Assembly: GCA_003541895.1 (NCBI GenBank)
Contig: DPLR01000517.1
Location: 1 to 5,840 of the forward strand
Origin: Cytophagales bacterium
GTDB taxonomy: Bacteria > Bacteroidota > Bacteroidia > Cytophagales > Cyclobacteriaceae
Length of the DNA: 5,840 nucleotides
Direction of reading: 5' to 3'
The notes beneath the pieces are model-generated. The model did not search any database. It was not told where the DNA came from and was given only the letters and a program-made list of their open reading frames with translations. The translations under genes were made by a program, and so were the position numbers. Position 1 is the stretch's first letter; each line of letters opens with the position of its first letter. This document shows, piece after piece, positions 1-5,840 of this stretch.

Positions 1-350
1 AAATAGACATTTGTTTCTTCAAAGGATTGATTTCCTTCCGGCAAACGGATGCTCACATTTCTTCCATAAAGGCGAGCCGTTTCTTCCACCTCTGGAAAAT
101 ATTCTTTCAACACCGGGGCGATGGGGGGAGGCGTGCTGGCCAGCTTCAACCCGTTGGATACCAGGTACCCAAAGCGGTAAAGTCGTGATGCTTTTTCGTG
201 AAACTGATCATAACTTAGTTCGCTCCTGGTGTAGGCGAAAATCAACAGCGCGAGTGAGAGCCCGCAGGTGAGGCCAACAAAATTGATCACTGAATAAATT
301 TTGTAGCGAAGAATATTTCGCCAAGCAGTTTTGAGAAAGTTCTTAACCAT
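1..350 (-). CDS. FtsX/MacB-family ABC transporter permease, N-terminal part (cut by window edge)
   Basis: Only the first 116 residues are present; the reading frame stays open to the left edge. The protein begins MVKNFLKTAWRNILRYKIYS, the same start pattern as the two upstream permeases, followed by a membrane helix at about residues 19-41. After it come 'SELSYDQFH' and 'SRLYRF', which match the family's '(D)ELSYDRFH...RIYRI' entry into the extracytoplasmic MacB-like core domain, and then 'TPPPIAPVLKEYFPEVEE', matching the family's 'PPIAMTMKDEIPEVE' segment. An in-frame TAA at 363-365, 15 nt upstream, leaves ATG at 350-348 as the natural start. There is no Shine-Dalgarno sequence. It begins 20 bp after the stop of the preceding permease, so it is probably the third gene of the same operon. 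It is more diverged than the other two: 'CGLSLALLIFAYTRSE' replaces the usual 'LGIA...LYISDE'. By family it should act in the inner membrane as the transmembrane subunit of a type VII (MacB/LolCE-like) ABC transporter; the substrate is unknown. Confidence 0.9.
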   Translation of the reverse strand, partial: MVKNFLKTAWRNILRYKIYSVINFVGLTCGLSLALLIFAYTRSELSYDQFHEKASRLYRFGYLVSNGLKLASTPPPIAPVLKEYFPEVEETARLYGRNVSIRLPEGNQSFEETNVY

Positions 351-370
351 ACTATCTACAAATTAAAATC

Positions 371-2800
371 TTACTCACTCCTCAAACTATCCACTGGATT
401 TCCGATAGCTGCTTTTAGCGACTGAAATCCTATGGTTAACAATCCAACAATCACGGCAACACAACCAGCAGCAACAACCACTAGTATATCAAAGCCAATA
501 CGGTAGGCAAAACCTTGTAGCCACCACGTTTCCAATCCATACCAGGTTAACGGAATAGCCAACACAAATGCAAGAAGAATCAGTTTTGCAAAATCCCTTG
601 TCAACAATACTACAACCGTAGATACACTGGCTCCCATAATTTTTCTAATCGAGATTTCTTTCGAGCGTTGTTGTGTTGCGTATGTAACCAAACCAAACAA
701 ACCCAAGCATGCAATAATAATAGCAAGGCAAGTGAAGAAAATAAAAACTTTGCCCATGCGCTGCTCGGTCTTGAATTGTGAATCAAAATTTTGATCGAGA
801 AAAGAAAATTCAAAAGGCGCTTGTGGCGCATATTTTTTCCAGATGCGCTCAACCAATTTCACCTTCTCTTGCACATTTCCGGGCGTTAGCCGAATGGCCA
901 TTTCAAAATTGGGTTCTGAGCCAAGAAGTATCACCATTGGCCGAATGCTTCCTTTGAGCGATTGAAAATTAAAATCTTTCAATATGCCGATCACTTCCAG
1001 CCGTTTCGATTTTGGCCCATCACTTGTGATAATGGCTTTACCTTCAAAATCTTCATAACCTAATTGTTTGGCGGCTGTTTCATTAATTACAACGGCACTG
1101 GAGTCGGATGGATGATCGCGCGAAAAAAATCTTCCTTTAAGCATCGTGTAGCCGAGCGCTTTCAAATGATCGTAATCCATTTGATAAATACTCATGAAAT
1201 GTTCTTGTCCGGTGTTGGCCGCCTTCATTACGGTACTCCAATCTACATTGGGCGGCAAACGATTGGCATAACTTGCGGCCACAATCTCAGGGTATCGCAT
1301 CAATTCATTTTTAAATGCAACTGCGTTTTTATCTAGGTTGATGGTGTGAAGAAGTCCCATCACGTTCTCCTTATCAAAACCCAAATTTTTATTTTGAATA
1401 AAATTGAGTTGCCGATAAATCATGAGCGTAGAGATAATTAAGCTAATGGATATAACAAACTGAAACACCACGAGCCCATTTCGAATACCGGAACTTCGCA
1501 TGCCTGCCCTTACCTTTCCCTTCAAAACTTCAACTGCCTTAAATGACGTCAGATAAAATGCCGGATAACTGCCTGCGAGTAACCCGATGAGCAAAATGAA
1601 AGCAATCATACCAAGAACAAATTGAGGCTGCATTAATTGAATGAATTCAATTCGTTTGCCTGTGAGCACATTAAAATAATTTAGCGAGGCTGAAATCAGA
1701 ACCAAAGAAAGGATTACAGCTAGGATTGTATAAACATAAGACTCCAATAGAAACTGCCCCATGAGTCTTGAGCGAAGTGCACCGATCGTTTTGCGTACAC
1801 CAACTTCCTTGGCACGACTGGCCGAACGCGCAGTACTTAAATTCATGAAGTTGATGCAGGCCAGCACAATGATGAACAAAGCAATGGCGCCAAATAAATA
1901 CAGATATTGAATGTTACCATTCGGCTCGAGTTCATCATTGAATTGCGATCGAAGGTGTATATCTAGCAATGGAAAAGAACTGAAGCCAACATTGCCGCCT
2001 TGCTCTTTAAATTGCTTCAATGAGAGAGACAAAAAACGTTCAATTTCCTTGGCACAATATTTCTCAATAAAATAATCATACTTTTTATTCACTTCTTGGA
2101 TGTCTGCTTTCGGATACGTTTTGAAATACGTTACTACCGATGAGTTGAGCCATATGGGATTATGGAGTTGCTCCCAACTTTGAATGGACAATACAAAATC
2201 AAATTGCAGATGAGAATTACTCGGAACATCCTCAGCAATAGCTGTAACTTCTGCCGTTGTTTCACCTTTGCTTCCAATGGCTAATATTTTTCCAATCGGG
2301 CTGGCGTCACCCCTTCCTTTATAATCGAAATATTTTCGTGCCGTAGATTCTGTGATTACAATTTTGCCCGAACCCTTGAGCGCCTCTTTCGCATTGCCGG
2401 CAATGAGTTTGAAATTAAAAAACTGAAAGAAATTTGAATCAGCTACATAAAAATGTTTTTCGGTAAAAGTTTTTTCATTGAAGCGAACAGGAATCGTATT
2501 CCATTTAGTAACACGCACAACCGACTCCACTTGAGGCACTTCATTTTTCATGGCTTCGGCCATGGGTATTCCTGTCTCCGTTGATGCTACATCCTGACCG
2601 TTAACACGTGCTTGAAAATTGATGCGATACATTCGATCTCCATCCGGATGGAAACGATCGTAGCTTAGTTCATCGCTGATGTAGAGCACCAACATCAAAC
2701 AACTCGCGATGCCTAAGGTCAATCCAAAAATATTGATTGCCGAATACACCTTTTGGCGAGCAAGGATTCGTAAAGCGGTGGTTAAATAATTTTTTAGCAT
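371..2800 (-). CDS. FtsX/MacB-family ABC transporter permease, 809 aa, duplicated FtsX domains
   Basis: This is a complete integral membrane permease with two tandem MacB-core plus FtsX units. Helices predicted by eye lie at about residues 21-42, 300-322, 353-375, 393-416, 441-462, 683-706, 735-757 and 770-791, giving eight in a 1+3+1+3 arrangement. Large extracytoplasmic domains occupy about 43-299 and 463-682. Each FtsX half carries the conserved cytoplasmic motif after its second helix, 'KEVGVRKTIGA' (331-341) and 'KEISIRKIMGAS' (714-725), near the region that contacts the ATPase in related transporters. 'AGSYPAFYLTSFKAVEVLKG' (409-428) is another family signature, and the protein ends NPVDSLRSE. 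The ATG at 2800-2798 is the only sensible start because an in-frame TAA lies at 2813-2815. It follows the upstream paralogue by 19 bp and precedes the next permease by 20 bp, suggesting cotranscription. By family it is a mechanotransmission-type permease (macrolide, lipoprotein, peptide or lipid handling). The substrate cannot be told from sequence and no ATPase is adjacent. Confidence 0.96.
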   Translation of the reverse strand: MLKNYLTTALRILARQKVYSAINIFGLTLGIASCLMLVLYISDELSYDRFHPDGDRMYRINFQARVNGQDVASTETGIPMAEAMKNEVPQVESVVRVTKWNTIPVRFNEKTFTEKHFYVADSNFFQFFNFKLIAGNAKEALKGSGKIVITESTARKYFDYKGRGDASPIGKILAIGSKGETTAEVTAIAEDVPSNSHLQFDFVLSIQSWEQLHNPIWLNSSVVTYFKTYPKADIQEVNKKYDYFIEKYCAKEIERFLSLSLKQFKEQGGNVGFSSFPLLDIHLRSQFNDELEPNGNIQYLYLFGAIALFIIVLACINFMNLSTARSASRAKEVGVRKTIGALRSRLMGQFLLESYVYTILAVILSLVLISASLNYFNVLTGKRIEFIQLMQPQFVLGMIAFILLIGLLAGSYPAFYLTSFKAVEVLKGKVRAGMRSSGIRNGLVVFQFVISISLIISTLMIYRQLNFIQNKNLGFDKENVMGLLHTINLDKNAVAFKNELMRYPEIVAASYANRLPPNVDWSTVMKAANTGQEHFMSIYQMDYDHLKALGYTMLKGRFFSRDHPSDSSAVVINETAAKQLGYEDFEGKAIITSDGPKSKRLEVIGILKDFNFQSLKGSIRPMVILLGSEPNFEMAIRLTPGNVQEKVKLVERIWKKYAPQAPFEFSFLDQNFDSQFKTEQRMGKVFIFFTCLAIIIACLGLFGLVTYATQQRSKEISIRKIMGASVSTVVVLLTRDFAKLILLAFVLAIPLTWYGLETWWLQGFAYRIGFDILVVVAAGCVAVIVGLLTIGFQSLKAAIGNPVDSLRSE

Positions 2801-2819
2801 ATCGTTTTTATTTTAAACG

Positions 2820-5237
2820 TTATTCACTTCGCAAACTCTCAACGGGATTACCCATAGCTGATTTGATCGATTCAAAACTTACCGTGAGCAAAGCAATGGC
2901 CAATGCAACCAATCCAGCTAATGCAAATACAATCCACTCAATTGAAATTTTATAAGCAAATCCTTCAAGCCATTTACTCATACCATACCATGCTAACGGA
3001 ACAGCAAAGACAAACGCAATCAACACCAACTTCACAAACTCAGCTGACATCATTGCCACAATTTGTTGCACACTTGCGCCCATCACTTTGCGGATACCGA
3101 TTTCTTTGAATCGTCTTTCGGCCATGTACGATGAAAGTCCATAGAGACCAAGGCCACAGATGATCATGGCAATAAAACCGAAACTGGTAATGATCTTTGA
3201 AACACGTTTATCTTCATCGTATTGTTTTTGAATTGTCTGATCGAGGAACGAATATTCAAAAGGTGTATCATGAACCAACGATTTCCACGTTTGGTCAATG
3301 GATTGAACAGTGGTTTCAAAACCAGTTGAGGCAACCGAAATAATCATGTAATCAAATCGCTTGGTGCTATCCGCTAATTCAAACAAGATCGGTTTGATTT
3401 CTTCGTGTAAAGAATTCTGATGAAAATCTTCCATTACTCCAATCACTTGGAAGTCATATTTTTTTCCCTGCCAATCGAAGTGCAAATTTTGGCCAACCAT
3501 TTTTTCGGGAGTGAAACCCAATTTGGTTACAGCAGTTCTATTGAGAATCAATTTTCTGTCGCTATCCATTTTTCTGTTGTCAGTAAATGTGCGCCCACCA
3601 ATCAACTTCATGTTGAGCATTTCCATGTAACCCACATCAACTATATTTCTTCTGATGTCAACCGCTTTGTCCATATTCCCGCCATCGGGATAAAACATCA
3701 TGTCATTCCATATAGTAGTTCCCGGAATGTAACCCGATCCTGACACAGCATCGATCTTTCCGTTCTTCTCAAGTTCCTTTCTTAGTGCATCGTATTGCTG
3801 ATGGGCTTCATCGGTGCGCAGCGGCAAAACAATTTTTGCATTCGAATCAAAACCTAAATTTTTTTCAATCATGAAATTAAGCTGACGAGAGATAATGAAT
3901 ACGCCACACACCAGCATGATGGCAATCCAGAACTGAAAAACTACCAACGCCTGACGCAATATGCCCGAGGAATTTCCAAGATTCAATTTCCCTTTGAGAA
4001 CTTGTGCGGGCTGAAATGATGAAAGATAAAATGCCGGATAGCTACCGGCCACTAACCCAGTGATGACGGTTAAGACAACCGATGCCATGAGTAAGTAAGG
4101 AATATTTTGTGTGTTTAGTGAAATATTTTTATCCGTCAATTGATTAAAATAGGGAAGCACCAACTGAACCAATACCAAACTGATGATAATGCTGATAAGC
4201 ACGATCACCATCGCTTCACCTAAAATCTGACTTACCAGTGAAGACCTAAACGCTCCCATCGTTTTACGAATACCGATCTCAGCGGCACGCTTCGTAGCTT
4301 TTGCCGTAGATAAATTCATGAAGTTGATGCACGCAATCAGCAATACAAAAACAGCAATCGATGCAACGACATATAGATATTTAATGCGAGGGTTTTGGTT
4401 TACATCCGACTTCAGGTAAATGTCTTTTACGGGTTCAAGTGAAAGTGTTTTATGCAGACCTAAAACCTTCATGGCTTCAGCTCCATGTTTCAGCAAAACT
4501 TCGTTCATCTTCTTTTCAACCGCAGTTTTGTTATGACCATGAACTAGTTTTAAATAGGAAGGCACAAAATTCTGACCAGCCCATTCTTTTTCTTTGATGA
4601 TGTATTCGCCCCAACCTTCGCTGGTCATCGAAATAAAAAATTTGGCTTTGATGTGGCTGTTAAAATTTTGGCGAAACACGCCTGTCACTTTATAGTCCCG
4701 TAGTTTCCCGCCTTGACTGATTAAAATAACTTTATCCATCGCTGGCTCATTGCCAAAAAGTTTTTGCGCCAATCGCTCGCTCAACACCACGGAATTGCCA
4801 AGAACCAATGCTTTTTTAGGGTTGCCTTCTTTTAATTGATAAGAGAAAACATCGAACAGAGTAGAGTCGGCCAAATAACCATCCGTTTCATAAAAAAGAT
4901 TTTCGCCATAGCGAATCAGATTGTGTGAAACAGTTGGTGGATTAATTACGCGAGCCGCAACCTCTACTTCAGGTATCTCATCTTTCATGGTCATCGCGAT
5001 GGGCGGAGAAGCTGTTCCTAATTTTTGAAATCCGAGATCCGTTTGAAAGTGGGTTACGATGCGGTAAATATCTTCCGGTCTGTCGTGATGTTTGTCATAA
5101 CTGATTTCATCTTGCACATACAGCGCCAACAGCAAGCAACACGCAACACCGAGCGCAAGCCCCATAATGTTGATGGTGGAATAAATACGGTTGCGCATAA
5201 GATTGCGCAAAGCAATTTTTAAATAATTACTGAGCAT
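2820..5237 (-). CDS. FtsX/MacB-family ABC transporter permease, 805 aa, duplicated FtsX domains
   Basis: This is the first gene of the leftward permease array and has the same plan as its 809-residue neighbour. Helices lie at about residues 21-42, 286-309, 343-364, 381-402, 429-450, 680-703, 732-753 and 766-787, with extracytoplasmic MacB-like domains at about 43-285 and 451-679. Family motifs include 'INFMNLSTAK' (304-313), 'AEIGIRKTMGA' (319-329), 'AGSYPAFYLSSFQPAQVLKG' (397-416), 'FEYSFLDQ' (660-667), 'KEIGIRKVMGAS' (711-722) and the C-terminal NPVESLRSE. Both halves keep the RK-x-MGA motif, so neither FtsX copy looks degenerate. An in-frame TGA at 5262-5264, with no alternative start codon after it, fixes ATG 5237-5235 as the start. 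The sequence before it is A-rich without a Shine-Dalgarno. Being first behind the 306-bp divergent region, it should carry the operon promoter. It should act in the inner membrane as an ABC transporter transmembrane subunit; the substrate is unknown and no ATPase or adaptor is visible nearby. Confidence 0.96.
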   Translation of the reverse strand: MLSNYLKIALRNLMRNRIYSTINIMGLALGVACCLLLALYVQDEISYDKHHDRPEDIYRIVTHFQTDLGFQKLGTASPPIAMTMKDEIPEVEVAARVINPPTVSHNLIRYGENLFYETDGYLADSTLFDVFSYQLKEGNPKKALVLGNSVVLSERLAQKLFGNEPAMDKVILISQGGKLRDYKVTGVFRQNFNSHIKAKFFISMTSEGWGEYIIKEKEWAGQNFVPSYLKLVHGHNKTAVEKKMNEVLLKHGAEAMKVLGLHKTLSLEPVKDIYLKSDVNQNPRIKYLYVVASIAVFVLLIACINFMNLSTAKATKRAAEIGIRKTMGAFRSSLVSQILGEAMVIVLISIIISLVLVQLVLPYFNQLTDKNISLNTQNIPYLLMASVVLTVITGLVAGSYPAFYLSSFQPAQVLKGKLNLGNSSGILRQALVVFQFWIAIMLVCGVFIISRQLNFMIEKNLGFDSNAKIVLPLRTDEAHQQYDALRKELEKNGKIDAVSGSGYIPGTTIWNDMMFYPDGGNMDKAVDIRRNIVDVGYMEMLNMKLIGGRTFTDNRKMDSDRKLILNRTAVTKLGFTPEKMVGQNLHFDWQGKKYDFQVIGVMEDFHQNSLHEEIKPILFELADSTKRFDYMIISVASTGFETTVQSIDQTWKSLVHDTPFEYSFLDQTIQKQYDEDKRVSKIITSFGFIAMIICGLGLYGLSSYMAERRFKEIGIRKVMGASVQQIVAMMSAEFVKLVLIAFVFAVPLAWYGMSKWLEGFAYKISIEWIVFALAGLVALAIALLTVSFESIKSAMGNPVESLRSE

Positions 5238-5276
5238 AAGTTGATTTTTTGTAGGACTCGTTCATAATCTGTTCAT

Positions 5277-5308
5277 CAAATAAATAAAGGCAACTAGCCG
5301 TTGATAAA
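5277..5308 (-). promoter_or_regulatory. Possible Bacteroidota-type promoter of the permease operon
   Basis: Read on the minus strand, TTTA (5308-5305) is followed after 20 nt by TTTATTTG (5284-5277). The Bacteroidota primary sigma consensus is TTTG, then about 19 nt, then TAnnTTTG, so each box has one mismatch. The leader would be roughly 30 nt. A short inverted repeat, CAAC-5 nt-GTTG (5291-5303), lies between the boxes. In A/T-rich DNA such matches arise by chance, so this is tentative. Confidence 0.28.
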
Positions 5309-5328
5309 CTAAATTAGTGCCATCAAAA

Positions 5329-5346
5329 AAGTGAGCTAATTCACTT
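5329..5346. promoter_or_regulatory. Perfect inverted repeat AAGTGA-6-TCACTT (operator or attenuator candidate)
   Basis: AAGTGA (5329-5334) and TCACTT (5341-5346) are exact reverse complements separated by 6 bp. The site is about 90 bp upstream of the first permease start and just upstream of its putative promoter boxes. The symmetry and size suit a dimeric regulator site. On the minus strand the right arm runs into six Ts (5330-5325), so a weak hairpin plus U-tract is an alternative reading, but the stem has only two G-C pairs. Confidence 0.35.
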
Positions 5347-5373
5347 AGAAATCAGGTTTTTAATAATTGACCG

Positions 5374-5399
5374 CGGACGAATGTGAACGAGAACGTCCG
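5374..5399. repeat. Inverted repeat CGGACG-14-CGTCCG
   Basis: CGGACG (5374-5379) and CGTCCG (5394-5399) are exact reverse complements around a 14-bp spacer. The arms are G/C-rich in an otherwise A/T-rich intergenic region and lie near the midpoint between the two divergent starts. It could be a regulator site or an RNA hairpin. No U-tract follows on either strand, so it does not look like an intrinsic terminator. Confidence 0.35.
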
Positions 5400-5445
5400 A
5401 TTTCGGGCGTGCAAACAAAATGCGCCAGCCTTTCTTTTTGCGTAC

Positions 5446-5470
5446 AATCGGGCATGGTCATTTCCCGATT
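5446..5470. promoter_or_regulatory. Perfect inverted repeat AATCGGG-11-CCCGATT upstream of hppA (operator candidate)
   Basis: AATCGGG (5446-5452) and CCCGATT (5464-5470) form an exact 7-bp inverted repeat with an 11-bp spacer, the longest perfect dyad I found in the intergenic region. It ends 5 bp before the -7-like box at 5476-5483, so it would cover the place where the -33 element should be, and no TTTG is found there. That position suits an activator or repressor site. A hairpin reading is possible but the following T-run is only four bases. Confidence 0.4.
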
Positions 5471-5475
5471 TTAGT

Positions 5476-5483
5476 TAGTTTTG
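5476..5483 (+). promoter_or_regulatory. hppA: -7 box (TAGTTTTG) of a possible hppA promoter
   Basis: TAGTTTTG matches the Bacteroidota -7 consensus TAnnTTTG at every fixed position. Transcription would start near 5490 and give a leader of about 50 nt before the GTG. No TTTG -33 element sits 17-20 bp upstream; that position is occupied by the inverted repeat at 5446-5470. This suggests a regulated or weak promoter if it is real. Confidence 0.35.
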
Positions 5484-5543
5484 CAGCCACTTTTTACAAA
5501 CCTGAGTTTTTATTGAATTTTTTGAATCTAAATCTATAAACCT

Positions 5544-5840
5544 GTGAACATCGTACTCTTTATTATCCCTGCTATTGGCCTGCTTGGCCTTGTAGTTACT
5601 GCCTTCAAATCATCTTGGGTAACCAAGCAAGATGCTGGAGAACCCAAAATGCAAGAACTCGCCAGCTTTATAGCCCGTGGCGCTATGGCTTTTTTGAAAG
5701 CTGAGTGGCGCATCTTAGGGGTTTTTGCATTAATCGCTGCCGTACTATTAGGATGGTCTGGAACTTTAATTGAAGAATCAAGCCCGATTATTGCCGTTTC
5801 TTTTATTATCGGTGCATTACTTTCAGGTACTCATGGTTTC
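5544..5840 (+). CDS. hppA: Membrane-bound ion-translocating pyrophosphatase, N-terminal part (cut by window edge)
   Basis: The first 99 residues are present and the frame is open to the right edge. The full family protein is typically around 700-800 residues with about 16 helices. It hydrolyses pyrophosphate and pumps H+ and/or Na+ out of the cytoplasm, conserving energy from biosynthetic PPi. The identification rests on the N-terminal helix (about residues 2-21), the loop 'SSWVTKQDAG' (23-32) and the family motif 'ELASFIARGAMAFLKAEWRI' (38-57), followed by helices at about 58-72 and 81-95. The start is GTG: an in-frame TAA at 5529-5531 excludes longer forms, and the first in-frame ATG is codon 36, which would remove the first helix. 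The catalytic aspartates and the residues that decide K+ dependence and Na+ versus H+ specificity lie outside the window. Residues 94-99 read SGTHGF, where the family usually has small residues (SALAGF-like). The gene is transcribed away from the permease operon. Confidence 0.93.
   Translation, partial: MNIVLFIIPAIGLLGLVVTAFKSSWVTKQDAGEPKMQELASFIARGAMAFLKAEWRILGVFALIAAVLLGWSGTLIEESSPIIAVSFIIGALLSGTHGF

Larger units (their letters stand above)
5238..5543. other. Divergent intergenic control region between permease operon and hppA
   Basis: These 306 bp separate the outward-facing starts of the leftward permease operon and rightward hppA. I see no convincing gene here; the longest frame I examined is a 33-codon minus-strand ORF (5360-5461) with no family resemblance. 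The region holds three perfect inverted repeats (5329-5346, 5374-5399, 5446-5470), a -7-like box for hppA (5476-5483) and a weaker promoter-like pair for the permeases (5277-5308). The flanks are A/T-rich while 5371-5470 is noticeably richer in G and C. Confidence 0.85.

Noticed and set aside
123..128. A run of six Gs (Cs in the coding strand) in the third permease as a possible phase-variation tract
   Set aside because: The run is short and encodes a Pro-Pro segment also found in the upstream paralogue (SPPIA), and the frame is intact, so ordinary coding constraint explains it.
11..271. Plus-strand ORF of 86 codons opposite the third permease
   Set aside because: The opposite strand encodes a clear family member across the same bases; this ORF has no family resemblance.
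2801..2819. The short A/T-rich gaps between permeases (also 351-370) as separate promoters or terminators
   Set aside because: At 19-20 bp they are too short for a full Bacteroidota promoter, and neither contains an inverted repeat with a T-run; they read as translation-initiation spacers within an operon.
3420..3743. Plus-strand ORF of 107 codons opposite the first permease
   Set aside because: It lies wholly inside a well-supported permease gene on the other strand, and its translation shows no domain features.
5360..5461. A 33-codon minus-strand ORF in the divergent intergenic region, starting MTMPDCTQKERL
   Set aside because: It is short, has no recognisable domain or hydrophobic segment, no ribosome binding site, and overlaps two inverted repeats; chance is the simplest explanation.
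5454..5474. A six-codon plus-strand ORF (ATG...TAG) upstream of hppA that could be a leader peptide
   Set aside because: It lies inside the inverted repeat and upstream of the putative -7 box, so it would not be in the mRNA; no attenuator follows it.

Overview
The window looks like a chromosomal segment of a Bacteroidota bacterium, probably of the Cytophagales or a similar lineage. This rests on three observations. The large FtsX/MacB-type permeases have the tandem, roughly 800-residue form with a C-terminal 'NPV(D/E)SLRSE' tail that is common in that phylum. The translation starts lack Shine-Dalgarno sequences and are preceded by A/T-rich DNA. A sequence matching the Bacteroidota -7 promoter box (TAnnTTTG) lies upstream of the right-hand gene. 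The exact genus cannot be read from this sequence.

Layout: positions 1-5237 hold three consecutive minus-strand genes, all membrane permeases of the FtsX/MacB superfamily. Transcription order is right to left: an 805-residue permease (2820-5237), an 809-residue permease (371-2800), and the first 116 residues of a third (1-350, cut by the window edge). Gaps of 19 and 20 bp with no terminator point to one operon. The two complete proteins share the same architecture: two copies of a unit made of one membrane helix, an extracytoplasmic MacB-like core domain and three more helices. They are clearly paralogues. No ATPase (nucleotide-binding subunit), periplasmic adaptor or outer-membrane channel lies inside the window, so the energising partner must be encoded further left or elsewhere.

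Positions 5238-5543 are a 306-bp divergent intergenic region. It carries three perfect inverted repeats and candidate promoters in both directions, and is the most information-rich non-coding stretch here.

From 5544 to the right edge, on the plus strand, lies the start of hppA, encoding the membrane-bound ion-pumping pyrophosphatase (first 99 residues). It has a GTG start fixed by an in-frame stop 15 nt upstream. No functional link between the pyrophosphatase and the permeases is evident beyond the shared control region.

Overall this is a fairly ordinary window. I do not see a convincing novel system. The points worth a second look are the symmetric elements in the divergent control region and the permease-only array.
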